Source: Chiua virens
Lineage: Eukaryota; Basidiomycota; Agaricomycetes; Boletales; Boletaceae
NCBI GenBank assembly: GCA_019787685.1
Contig: JAHNUO010000010.1
Span: 1,240,001 to 1,304,000, forward strand
Reading direction: 5' to 3'
DNA length: 64,000 bases
Position numbers and translations under genes: made by a program. Positions 56,801 through 64,000 of this stretch are shown piece after piece (positions within the stretch are counted from its first letter, which is position 1; each line of letters begins with the position of its first letter). The notes beneath the pieces were generated by a model. The model saw only the letters and a list, made by a program, of their open reading frames with translations, was not told the DNA's origin and ran no database searches.

Positions 56801-59363
56801 TGACCTCACGACATTCCAGACACCTCTCGGGACCTTCCGTCTCACATCGCTTCCTATGGGATGGACGGATTCACCTGCCGTTTTCCAGAACGATGTCGTG
56901 TTCATTCTCCAAGCCGAAATCGACATTGCCCCGAATTTCCAAGATGATATCAATGTTCTCGGCCCGTGTACACGCTATGAACTTCCCGATGGTACCTACG
57001 AAACCATAGCCGACAACCCAGGTATCCGCCGCTTCGTATGGGAGCATTGTGTTGATGTCAACTGTGTTTTACATCGTTTGAAGCACGCTGGAGCTACTGT
57101 ATCCGCGAAGAAGCTTTTTCTTTGCCAACCCAAAGTCATTGTCGTTGGACAGTCCTGCAATTACAATGGGCGTGTCCCAGACCAGTCGAAAGTCACGAAA
57201 ATCACAAAATGGCCCAGCCCATGCCAGTCTCGCACAGAAGTCCGCGGATTCTTAGGGACAACAGGAACTGTCCGGAATTGGATCAAGGATTATGCGAAGA
57301 TTGCTCGACCACTCGTCGACCTAACCCGCGATGCCATTCCCTTCACTTGGACTGATGAGCACCGGAATGCAATGAACCACCTCAAAGCTGCTGTAGTTAG
57401 CTCGCCCGCAATCCGCCCGATCAATTACACCTCCGCATGCCCTGTCATCCTTGCCGTCGACTCATCCTGCATCGCAGTCGGATATATTCTCTACCAAGAA
57501 GATGAAAACCAAGCACGTCGTCCCTCTCGTTTCGGATCCATCACATGGAACGACCGCGAATCTCGCTACTCGCAGGCCAAAATCGAATTATACGGTCTAT
57601 TTCGCGCACTCCAATCTGTTAAAGTCTGGATCATCGGCATCAAGAAACTCATTGTCGAAGTCGACGCAAAGTATATTAAAGGCATGCTGAACAATCCAGA
57701 CATCCAGCCGAACGCCGCAATGAACCGCTGGATCGCGGGTATTCTCATGTTCGATTTCGAGCTCAAACATGTTCCCGCATCACGCCACCAAGGCCCAGAT
57801 GGCCTTTCACGCCGAAGAAAAGGAGAAGATGAGGAGAACAACGAGGAAGAAGAAGAAGCAGAGGTTGAGGAATGGCTTGATGAAGCATTAGGATTAGGAA
57901 TCTGGATTTCAAAGGTGATCGAGGACGAAATTTTTCAGAATCCCCAGGGAGGAGGAGGACCACTAGTCCTCTCAGCGACGAACAGATCAGACGATGAAGA
58001 CATTACCCTACCGACGAGCGAAGGAATGAAGCAGCGTGATCGCGAACTCAAGGACATTTTTCAGTTTCTCTCCACTCTCTCGATCCCATCCAACATCGCA
58101 GACAATCAACGCAGCTGTTTTATCAAACGCGCAACCGAGTTCTTCATATCCGCAGATCATCTCTGGCGCAAAGAATCCACCGGACGACATCAGAAAGTCT
58201 TATTCGGATTGGATCGCATTCGCTTTCTCAAGGAAACACATGACAAGCTCGGCCACAAGGGAATTTATGCTACCCGCCGCACCATCGCTGACCGCTTCTG
58301 GTGGCCATCACTTACAGCAGACGTTGCCTGGTACATCAAGACGTGTCATCAGTGCCAGATCCGCTCAGTCGAGAAGGTCGTCATTCCGCCTGTCGTCGCT
58401 ACACCAGCACCACTCTTCCACAAAGCATACGTCGATTCCATGCACATGCCGACCGCACAGGGATACTCGTACATCGTCCAAGCTCGCTGCTCACTCACCG
58501 GATGGCCGGAATGGCGGAAACTCAAGAATGAGACCGCACGCACTGTCGGATCCTTTATATTTGAAGAAATTTTATGCAGATGGGGAGGTCTTGAGGAGAT
58601 CGTCACAGATAACGGAACCCCGTTTGTCGCCACACTCAACTGGCTCGCCGAGAAGTATCATATCCGCCACATTCGCATTTCCGCGTACAACTCAAAAGCA
58701 AACGGCATTGTTGAACGCTCGCACCGTACCATCCGTGACTCGCTCGTCAAAGCATGTAATGGGGATATCACGCAATGGCCATCGCTCGCCCCGCACGTCT
58801 TTTGGGCCGATCGCGTCACAACCCACAAAGCAACCGGACACACACCGTACTACATGGCTCACGGCACCGAGCCGCTCCTTCCGTTTGACATCACCGAGGC
58901 CACGTTCCTCATTCCCCACATAACCAAGCGCGTCACGACCAACGAGCTCATTGCCGTCCGCACTCGCCAGCTTGCGAAACGAGACGAAGACTTATCCGCG
59001 ATCCACGACCAGATCTTGCACAGCCACTTCTCATCCGTCGCTGACTTCGAACGTCGCCTGGTGCATGCGATTCACGATCATGATTTCCGCCCCGGATCGC
59101 TCGTCCTCGTCTTGAACAAAAAGATCGAACCCGCATCCAACGCGAAGTGTCGCCCACGCTATTTCGGTCCCATGGTCGTCATCTCTCGTTCCCACAATAT
59201 CGGCTCCTACCGTCTCGCCGAAGTCGACGGAACCGTTTCGAAGCTTCGTTTTGCTGCATTCCGCCTCATTCCGTACTATCCCCGCTCACCCACTCATGTC
59301 GATGTCACTCGCTTTGTCGATCCATCAGATCTCGCTGGTCTCGCTGCCGAAGAAGAACCTTAG
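53817..59363 (+). CDS. Gag-Pol polyprotein of the Ty3-type element
   Basis: From the first in-frame ATG (53817), 1848 residues. Gag-like region with a short zinc knuckle CYMCGGGHFLRDC at about 344-356 (C-x2-C-x3-H-x4-C, one residue shorter than the usual x4). Aspartic protease near 619 with LLDEGSE where DSG/DTG is common. Reverse transcriptase with DLFVGFDH and FQDDINV (Asp 1043-1044). RNase H with AVDSSCIAVGYIL and SQAKIELYGL. Integrase with HDKLGHKG...CHQCQ zinc finger and catalytic Asp1540, Asp1598, Glu1633 (VDSMHM, TDNGTPF, GIVERSH). An acidic stretch (EENNEEEEEAEVEEW) links RNase H to integrase. The frame is open from 53352, but the 155 codons before 53817 contain no ATG. Confidence 0.93.
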   Translation: MSSLSTGTTNTINLKGINAMPSPMSSKAPTFNGETSELLEFFELFEDYADASTLSDAEKCKLVIRYVDKMTKRFWVTLTGYESHDYVVFKQSILEQYPGADKGIKYTCRDLELAVAAPSNDDISTETELQQYYRRFRPIAVWLVDQKKISANERDRYFWTGLPLSVRRAIDRRLELKDSQYSRDEPTHYEKVMEAGRFVLSDDAFDADLNDPIAARMKSLRDGRGSSADKKDQSRTSRIAQIKDSDDESDDENSRKKEAPRDIQTKRVMFDSSAISKAHIDEVEEIGRKLHTLNLADVSYSALYTRLACLAPAAAQAWASPSSRQSQTPHQSRPQSTTVANSSCYMCGGGHFLRDCICVLEYIRAGRVIRKNGYLNFPDGGRIKHHATTNLFKDTIDEYYQNHAIPPARTPSEFVRESPPHLQQATTNMFVAPEPSAVLFECNRIEDAITDTRASIEEVPDEEDADVLALTRSKARVAARTDTEIPPPEPTHSAKQTPETPEPPISIPAQSVPASRDSAPLKHVPAYTYESKAASPDAAKRVYELLLHTMIPNLSVADLLAISPDLRKEAVEYCKTHRIPTPLTTAVTTLPPVQIEHATPLREIKVVLNGKIDELALLDEGSEIVVIRQDVWEHLGTPISNHTGMTMQTANGDSQPMIGCIEMLEITVDGLKTWAHAYVVPNAPYRLLLGRPWQRLVRLQKHETACDVSITIADPLDPSNVRMIPTHARPFPHKPHSAHALALTQTEWQGAISSLSMSSLAEYQLQQTFDIDPIRHVLAYKKVANRVKPVATTMPHHARIVRCFPEDPLDSLPHLSPNPPPFSPGKRITHERMTDLGIFSNKFLLPEEQKLAAHVLQNNELGLAWDETEKGRFRDDYFPPVVIPIIEHTPWVQRQPPIPPGIRDEVIQLIKSKIASGVYEPSNSSYQSKWFCVAKKNGSVHIVHNLQPLNAVTVKDAATLPYVEMFAEQSAGRAIYTMMDLFVGFDHRALAEDSRDLTTFQTPLGTFRLTSLPMGWTDSPAVFQNDVVFILQAEIDIAPNFQDDINVLGPCTRYELPDGTYETIADNPGIRRFVWEHCVDVNCVLHRLKHAGATVSAKKLFLCQPKVIVVGQSCNYNGRVPDQSKVTKITKWPSPCQSRTEVRGFLGTTGTVRNWIKDYAKIARPLVDLTRDAIPFTWTDEHRNAMNHLKAAVVSSPAIRPINYTSACPVILAVDSSCIAVGYILYQEDENQARRPSRFGSITWNDRESRYSQAKIELYGLFRALQSVKVWIIGIKKLIVEVDAKYIKGMLNNPDIQPNAAMNRWIAGILMFDFELKHVPASRHQGPDGLSRRRKGEDEENNEEEEEAEVEEWLDEALGLGIWISKVIEDEIFQNPQGGGGPLVLSATNRSDDEDITLPTSEGMKQRDRELKDIFQFLSTLSIPSNIADNQRSCFIKRATEFFISADHLWRKESTGRHQKVLFGLDRIRFLKETHDKLGHKGIYATRRTIADRFWWPSLTADVAWYIKTCHQCQIRSVEKVVIPPVVATPAPLFHKAYVDSMHMPTAQGYSYIVQARCSLTGWPEWRKLKNETARTVGSFIFEEILCRWGGLEEIVTDNGTPFVATLNWLAEKYHIRHIRISAYNSKANGIVERSHRTIRDSLVKACNGDITQWPSLAPHVFWADRVTTHKATGHTPYYMAHGTEPLLPFDITEATFLIPHITKRVTTNELIAVRTRQLAKRDEDLSAIHDQILHSHFSSVADFERRLVHAIHDHDFRPGSLVLVLNKKIEPASNAKCRPRYFGPMVVISRSHNIGSYRLAEVDGTVSKLRFAAFRLIPYYPRSPTHVDVTRFVDPSDLAGLAAEEEP

Positions 59364-59397
59364 GTGTTTGCAGAGCGACTGGGACAGTCACTATTCG

Positions 59398-59411
59398 AAG
59401 TGAAAGGGAGG
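59398..59411 (+). other. Polypurine tract
   Basis: Purine-rich GAAGTGAAAGGGAGG run ends exactly at the 3' LTR, the expected plus-strand primer. Confidence 0.8.
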
Positions 59412-59826
59412 TGTAAGGATTGCTACGCATCCGGCTACAGATCTGGTCCGAGCGACCACTGCCTTTTCATTTTATTTGTCAGCGTTATTCAGCACTATTC
59501 AGTCGTTTCTAAGCTCTCTGTTTACCATACACTTCATAGCCTTTTCACTTTCGTATATAAGCCTCCTTGTACGTTCGTCTCAAATATCAATAATAATCAG
59601 TCTAAGAGTCCAATCCCGATCGTTTCAGCTCAATCCGAAGTATTCCGACGTTCCGCACGCCTTCCGAGTCTCCCGATTCCGCACGTTCTCCGACTCTCTC
59701 TACGCACGGACGCATTCACTCTTTCTCGCACACTCAACAAACCATCTACCGGCTCAGTCACCTTCCCCTTTTGCACTCGCACTCGCCTTCCACGTTTCGC
59801 CAACACAAGCGGAGCGTGCCGCTACA
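59412..59826 (+). repeat. 3' LTR
   Basis: 415 bp, identical to the 5' LTR except one C-to-T difference near 59773. Confidence 0.93.
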
Positions 59827-59830
59827 ATTC
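59827..59830. repeat. Target-site duplication, right copy
   Basis: ATTC directly after the 3' LTR, matching 52894-52897. Confidence 0.65.
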
Positions 59831-60177
59831 ATTGTGATCGCGTACAGATGGACATCGTCATCTATGGGGAGACGTGTCCGCCGGGATGTCCAAGCAGGGA
59901 GAGCTGCCCCCGTTGAATGCGAGTGGCGCGGATCACGGCCCCCTTGTGCCAGTACACCACATCCCGACGATCCGACACCGTGCCAGCCGCGCGCGCGTTC
60001 AATGTCAAGCATGGACAAGTGCAAGGAGACGGAAGACCAGGTCGTGTGGCGTGCGTGGGAACCATGTTGCGCTTACTTCGGTCCAGAGGGAAGGATCAGG
60101 ATCAGAGTCCAAGTCAGCGCCATGGTGTGTTCAAGGTGCTGGAGGTCCCTGCCAAGGCGTGTCGGAAGTACAAGTGA

Positions 60178-61030
60178 TCAGGACGGTCGTATTTGGTGCT
60201 GTCACACTCTGCCACCTCGGTCTATTCATGCCAACAAGAGCAAGGCCAAAGCGATCGTCGCAGGTCGTGAGGATGACGAAGAATCGTAGCACGGTCGAGG
60301 ATGCAAACAAGCTCGTGCGCGTGCTTGTTTTTTGGGCGCAACTATCGACGCGCGTTTAGGTGTTGAAAAGACTGGGGGTGCAATATCTCGCAGAGGTGGG
60401 GTCCCTCGCTCACATGTTGGCCTTCGGATTCGTCTGTCGTGGGACTTCATTCACGCTTATGAGTCGATTTCGATTGGTGTTTGCGTTGTGGTACTCAGAA
60501 AAGTTGGCGTGCATGTAGTGCTTGCAGCTCAAGCCTCAAGACATTACTAATATGCACCCAGGCGGCGGAAGTGGTCGTTGAACCACACATCAAGATGTAT
60601 GTGTTGACGTCGGACAGGGAGGACGCGTCTCAAGGGGAAGCTTTGCCAATGCTGGCGGATACGAACGCTTCCATGAAGATTGATGAAGAGACTGGTGGGT
60701 AACCAGTGAGGTGTCGAATGTGGGCCACGAATGATCCATTCCTCTCACCAATAAACTGTTTTGGACTACACGCTCGGTCATGTTCATGCCCAGGGGTACA
60801 TGACTAATGGTTCAAACTGGAACAGGCTCCATGTCGGCCTCGAGGTGGTGGACGTCCGAGTCAGGGTCGAGCTGGCGGTCATGGTCGGTGTCGATGTGTG
60901 GCAAGCGGGGCTATTGCTCGTGGCAGGATTGTGGAGATGCCATTGGAGTGGACGCGTGAGATGGGGACAAGCGGGTTGTCAACTTGAAAGATCCAACAGG
61001 ACTGGAAGATTGTGGTTATGATCTGAGTGG
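60178..61030. other. Coding-like fragments without a confident gene model
   Basis: Short plus-strand open pieces, for example AAEVVVEPHIKMYVLTSDRE followed by EDASQGEALPMLADTNASM at 60562-60702, may be further exons of the interrupted host gene. They could not be chained with certainty. Confidence 0.3.
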
Positions 61031-61056
61031 AAAGGGCTCATGATCTCTGAGTATTT

Positions 61057-61530
61057 CCTTTTGTTGTAATGAGATAAAAGATGACATTCATGAGCTTTCA
61101 GGGCATCACAAGGACATTGGTGTTTGTGTCAATAAGCAATCATGTGCTAATCTATACACTGACAGTAGCAGATACAAACACATTCCTGGGTCAAGTTGTA
61201 TTTTATGCTTGTTCAAGATACAGTCACCATTTCACTTGGGAATGTTTGTAGCTAAAATCATGTCAAAATCATTCATAATGATGAAAACATAAAGGGTGGA
61301 TGGCTCACAAATAAGATTGTGGGAAATCATACACATAATGAGCTGTGCCATTTTCTCTGCTTTCTTAAACTTGTATTGAGGAACAAGTTTAGAGATTGCT
61401 TTGTTGACTTTATGAATTGTTCCAGATGATTCATAAAGGTTTCCTGCTATTGTGATTGGGTCTACAACACCTTGCTGGTGTAAAAAGAAGGCATGTTCTA
61501 GGACAATGAGAATTTCTAGAAATGCAAGTG
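61057..61530 (-). pseudogene. Decayed coding relic of unknown family
   Basis: On the minus strand about 150 codons are open except for one TGA near 61226: WPYSLAFLEILIVLEHAFFL, HQQGVVDPITIAGNLYESSG, TIHKVNKAISKLVPQYKF, MAQLIMCMISHNLICEPSTL, then after the stop LNKHKIQLDPGMCLYL. Such length in AT-rich DNA is not chance. The stop follows IPK and could be a former TGG. No family recognised. Confidence 0.5.
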
Positions 61531-62106
61531 AATATGGCCACTGAATATTGCTGAAAACTGACTGATGCCCAGATGAAGTGCTTTAATCCATGGAGTATGT
61601 TCCAAAGAAGACTAAATTAAAGAATACAATATGGGGTAGAAATCAGTATGAAATCAGTGGACTCACAATGGATGTGGATAATATGGAATGTGTAAATGTA
61701 TTTGAGGAAATAGTAGAGGGCTTGTGATATTGTAAATTGATCAAAATAATGGAATGAGAATAGTAAAATGAAATGAACATACACCTGGACAAGTCATTAT
61801 CTGTGAGTGTGATATTGATATTTGTATTGTAAATATTAAATGCACCACAAACCTCCTATAAAATGAAAGTCAATATAAAGGAAAAATCAAAAATTGATTC
61901 ATACCTCCTAATTGAAAGGAATAGAGACAGAAAAATTGAAAAATTGAAGCAAGTAAAAAGAGTGCATAGAAAGCTCACATCCTAAAGGATATTGAAACAA
62001 AAAAGTTAGAGGCTTAGAGATGATGGATATGGAGTACATACCATCTATGATGAATATGATTAAGGAGATGATAAAACAGTACATGAGAATTATTCTTGAA
62101 GCCATT

Positions 62107-62209
62107 CACAATCAGAGCACTTACTTGCTATGAATGAGAGGACAGGGGCCAGGACAGAGAGGCATGGATGAGTATCCTTCTGGAATCCCACCCACAATCA
62201 GAGCACTTA
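62107..62209 (+). repeat. Tandem repeat, left part of array
   Basis: Unit of about 86 bp with landmarks CACAATCAGAGCACTTAC, GAATGAGAGGACAGGGGCCA and GGCATGGATGAG-ATCCTTCTG. The second unit here is cut after GAGCACTTA by the Tc1 element. Confidence 0.85.
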
Positions 62210-62424
62210 CAGTGGCTCAAACAACTGTCCCAATGTTTGCATGTTTTTCACTAAACGCAATGAAACGCAGTAATCACTAAACCTTACCCAAACCTGTGGG
62301 AATATGAAATATAGTACCTACTCCTGGCTTTCTATTGGCCCAAGGGTCAAATGATTTGAATAGGATTTGATGAAATGGCAATCATTTCAAAATGATCACT
62401 CATTGGGACAGTTCTTTGACTTTA
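62210..62424 (+). repeat. Tc1 left terminal inverted repeat
   Basis: 215 bp; ends TTTGACTTTA, mirrored by TAAAGTCAAA at the start of the right repeat. Confidence 0.92.
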
Positions 62425-62619
62425 AGTTTGGATTACACACATTAGACCCTAACATGTTGGAAAGTACTTACATACATTTGATAATGGTTCTATTATGTTA
62501 TATTTATGTAACTATCATCAGCTAGCACCATATGAACCCCACCATTTCATACTAACTTTCCTATCATCATTATGAAACCTACCTACAGCTCTTAAGGGAA
62601 AATACTGTCTTCTTCCCTT

Positions 62620-63567
62620 TCCTGAAGCTTTCTTCCAAGAAAATAACCTCTAAAACTGGTCTGGGCAAGTCTACAGTGTCTAGGGTCCTTCAGGAAATCC
62701 AGCTAGACAAGACTAAACATCTTGGTGGTTACCCTTCAAAATTTTCATTTACCAGCAAAAGGGCTATTGTACAATAGATTATTACTGGCAAGGCCAAAAA
62801 TGCTGTTCAGCTCACTATACTTATCAATACCATTATTGATACTCCTCTCTACCCTCAGACAGTCAGAAATACCCTCAAGGAAGCCTCTTTGAAAGCTGTG
62901 GTGGAGAACAAAAACCTCTTCTCTTCAAGAGTCACAAGAAAGGTTGGTTGGCCTATGCTTTCAAATACTAGCATTGGACTGTGGAGGGTGGGAAAATGGT
63001 TGTATAGTTAAATGAGACTAAAGTCAACAGGATTGGGTCATATAAACAAGCATATGTGTGGAAAAAGGCAGGAGAGTAGTTGATTGCTAGAGGTACAGTC
63101 AAGCATAGAGGAGGCTATGGGCCTATATAGGATGGAATGGAGTGGGAGTTTAGAGTAAGATGTACAGAAGGATGGATGCTGAGCAGTATGTGACAATTTC
63201 ACAGCATGGGTTGCTGGAAAACATTGAAGAATTTTGAATTTCAGAAGGTGATATCATTTTTCAATAAGATAATGATCCCAAACATACCTGTAAAAGAGTT
63301 CAGACCTGGGTTAAAGATCAAGAGATTGGATCTTTAGATTGGCCTGCACAGTCTCTAGACCTTACTTCCTTTGAACATACCTGAAATTATCTCAAAAAAT
63401 GACTTTCAGCTTATAAAAGTGCCCCTAAAGGAGTTTGTCATTTATAGGAGAGGTTAGTAGAGGAGTGGGGGGATATTTGTGCAGAATAGCATCAGAAATG
63501 GATTAAAAGCATGCATAGAAGGCTTGAAGCAGTTATCAAGGCCAAAGGAGATCATACCAAATATTAA
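62620..63567 (+). pseudogene. Tc1-type transposase relic with transition-type stops
   Basis: N-terminal helix-turn-helix: TGLGKSTVSRVLQEIQLDKT, GGYPSKFSFTSKRAIVQ, then NTIIDTPLYPQTVRNTLKEA. Catalytic part: LNETKVNRIGSYKQAYVWKK, then FQ-stop-DNDPKHTCKRVQTW, LDWPAQSLDL, and the C-terminus HRRLEAVIKAKGDHTKY ending at 63567. The DDE aspartates (DNDPKH) and the segment around NETK are visible, with N for the usual D in DETK. The in-frame stops sit where Gln, Arg or Trp codons are expected, i.e. C-to-T or G-to-A changes. Confidence 0.85.
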
Positions 63568-63582
63568 ATACTTACATTTATA

Positions 63583-63797
63583 TAAAGTCAAAAAACTGTC
63601 CCAATGAGTGATCATTTTGAAATGATTGCCATTTCATCAAATCCTATTCAAATCATTTGACCCTTGGGCCAATAGAAAGCCAGGAGTAGGTACTATATTT
63701 CATATTCCCACAGGTTTGGGTAAGGTTTAGTGGTTACCGCGTTTTATTGCATTTAGTGAAAAACATGCAAACATTGGGACAGTTGTTTGAGCCACTG
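63583..63797 (-). repeat. Tc1 right terminal inverted repeat
   Basis: 215 bp, inverted copy of 62210-62424 with about five transitions. Confidence 0.92.
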
Positions 63798-64000
63798 TAC
63801 CCTCTGCAAATGAGAGGACAGGGGCCAGAGGGGCATGGATGAGAATCCTTCTGGATGCCCATTCACAATCAGAGCACTTACCCTCTATGAATGAGAGGAC
63901 AGGGGCCAGGACAGAGGGGCATGAATGAGCATCCTTCTGCAGACTGGAACCCATTCACAATCAGAGCACTTACTGCCTATTCATGAGAGGACAGGGGCCA
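63798..64000 (+). repeat. Tandem repeat, right part of array, running off the window
   Basis: Two more units (starts at about 63864 and 63956, 92 bp apart) with the same landmarks as 62107-62209. With the transposon removed the unit spanning it is about 81 bp. The array continues past the window end. Confidence 0.85.

Larger units (their letters stand above)
52898..59826 (+). mobile_element. Ty3-type LTR retrotransposon, apparently complete and young
   Basis: 6,929 bp element: 5' LTR (52898-53312), candidate primer-binding site, one long gag-pol frame, polypurine tract and 3' LTR (59412-59826). The LTRs start TG and end CA, are 415 bp each and differ by one base (C in the 5' copy, T in the 3' copy, in the CCCCTTT run near 53259/59773). 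A 4-bp ATTC duplication flanks it. Domain order protease, reverse transcriptase, RNase H, integrase is that of the Ty3/gypsy group. It is oriented with the host gene and sits inside a predicted short intron. Near-identical LTRs and an open frame of about 6 kb indicate recent insertion. Confidence 0.95.
52346..60177 (+). pseudogene. Unknown host gene interrupted by the LTR retrotransposon
   Basis: Coding-like segments flank the element. Left: SDVEDSRHPRFKLRTSSDVA, then after an in-frame TGA, YRLLYRGAISLPDSSLLLDA and (after a possible 38-nt intron) PQNMSWHERTNVDVGVSLGN. The last exon ends at 52865 and is followed by a GTGCGT donor. Right: the acceptor CGCGTACAG ends at 59847 and the next exon continues in phase as DGHRHLWGDVSAGMSKQGEL, with further open sequence to about 60177. 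Without the element the intron would be 49 nt. No family recognised. The upstream TGA near 52657 leaves open whether the gene was already damaged. Confidence 0.4.
62210..63797 (+). mobile_element. Tc1/mariner-type DNA transposon, inactivated
   Basis: 1,588 bp with 215-bp terminal inverted repeats (62210-62424 and 63583-63797), each starting CAGTGGCTCAAACAACTG, and a TA on both sides (62208-62209, 63798-63799). The inverted repeats differ at about five positions, all transitions. The interior carries a Tc1-type transposase relic. Removing the element and one TA restores a continuous repeat unit (GAGCACTTACCCTCT), proving insertion into the array. Confidence 0.92.
61030..64000. other. AT-rich, repeat-bearing compartment
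   Basis: By eye, base composition changes at about 61030 from balanced to clearly AT-rich and stays so to the window end. It holds a decayed coding relic, tandem repeats and an inactivated Tc1 element, but no intact gene. It looks like silenced or repeat-mutated DNA. Confidence 0.7.

Noticed and set aside
62107..64000. CRISPR-like interpretation of the spaced repeats
   Set aside because: Eukaryotic context, and the whole 81-92 bp unit repeats with no unique spacers, so it is an ordinary tandem repeat.

Overview
The window is nuclear DNA of a filamentous basidiomycete. The genes carry many short introns (about 47-70 nt, almost all GT-AG), and the families seen are fungal: F-box/LRR proteins, sedolisins, a secreted chorismate mutase and a Ty3-type LTR element. 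The gene set is compatible with an Agaricomycete of the Rhizoctonia/Ceratobasidium kind, but that name is an inference from family content, not something proven here.

Layout. 0.3-2.4 kb: a Cdh1/Fizzy-related APC/C activator (minus). 4.5-5.1 kb: small fragments of an F-box-family gene and of MPP10. 5.4-8.5 kb: a Pff1-type vacuolar M28 protease broken by several frameshifts. 8.9-10.3 kb: an unrecognised multi-exon gene. 10.3-11.0 kb: a secreted chorismate mutase. 11.9-34.8 kb: an expanded, rearranged cluster with four near full-length sedolisin (S53) genes and one 5' stub, three MPP10 3' fragments and two F-box-like genes, with a guanine deaminase gene in the middle. 34.8-36.0 kb: a fourth F-box relic. 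36.3-38.3 kb: a twin-NBD soluble ABC ATPase. 38.5-41.0 kb: an unrecognised conserved-looking protein with a GC-AG intron. 41.4-41.8 kb: a small secreted Cys-rich protein. 42.4-45.4 kb: relics of a GH18 chitinase and of an F-box/LRR gene. 46.7-52.1 kb: low-complexity Ser/Pro-rich genes. 52.9-59.8 kb: an apparently intact Ty3-type LTR retrotransposon sitting inside what looks like a 49-nt host intron. 61.0-64.0 kb: a markedly AT-rich end with a decayed coding relic, an 81-92 bp tandem repeat and a Tc1/mariner element with 215-bp inverted repeats inserted into that repeat.

The central cluster grew by tandem and inverted segmental duplication. On the minus strand a unit of about 4 kb (sedolisin, its upstream region, MPP10 3' end) recurs at 25.3, 29.3 and 33.1 kb. 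On the plus strand two sedolisins lie about 3.5 kb apart with similar promoters. Only the copy at 15.5-17.8 kb reads cleanly end to end (636 codons); the others carry one-base indels. Together with the chorismate mutase and the small secreted protein, this makes the left two thirds a secretome-rich, fast-changing locus.

Single-base indels interrupt several otherwise recognisable genes (CDH1, PFF1, three sedolisins, the F-box copies), while the 6-kb retroelement frame, sedolisin 2, guanine deaminase and the ABC gene are clean. The sequence alone cannot separate real decay from assembly error.
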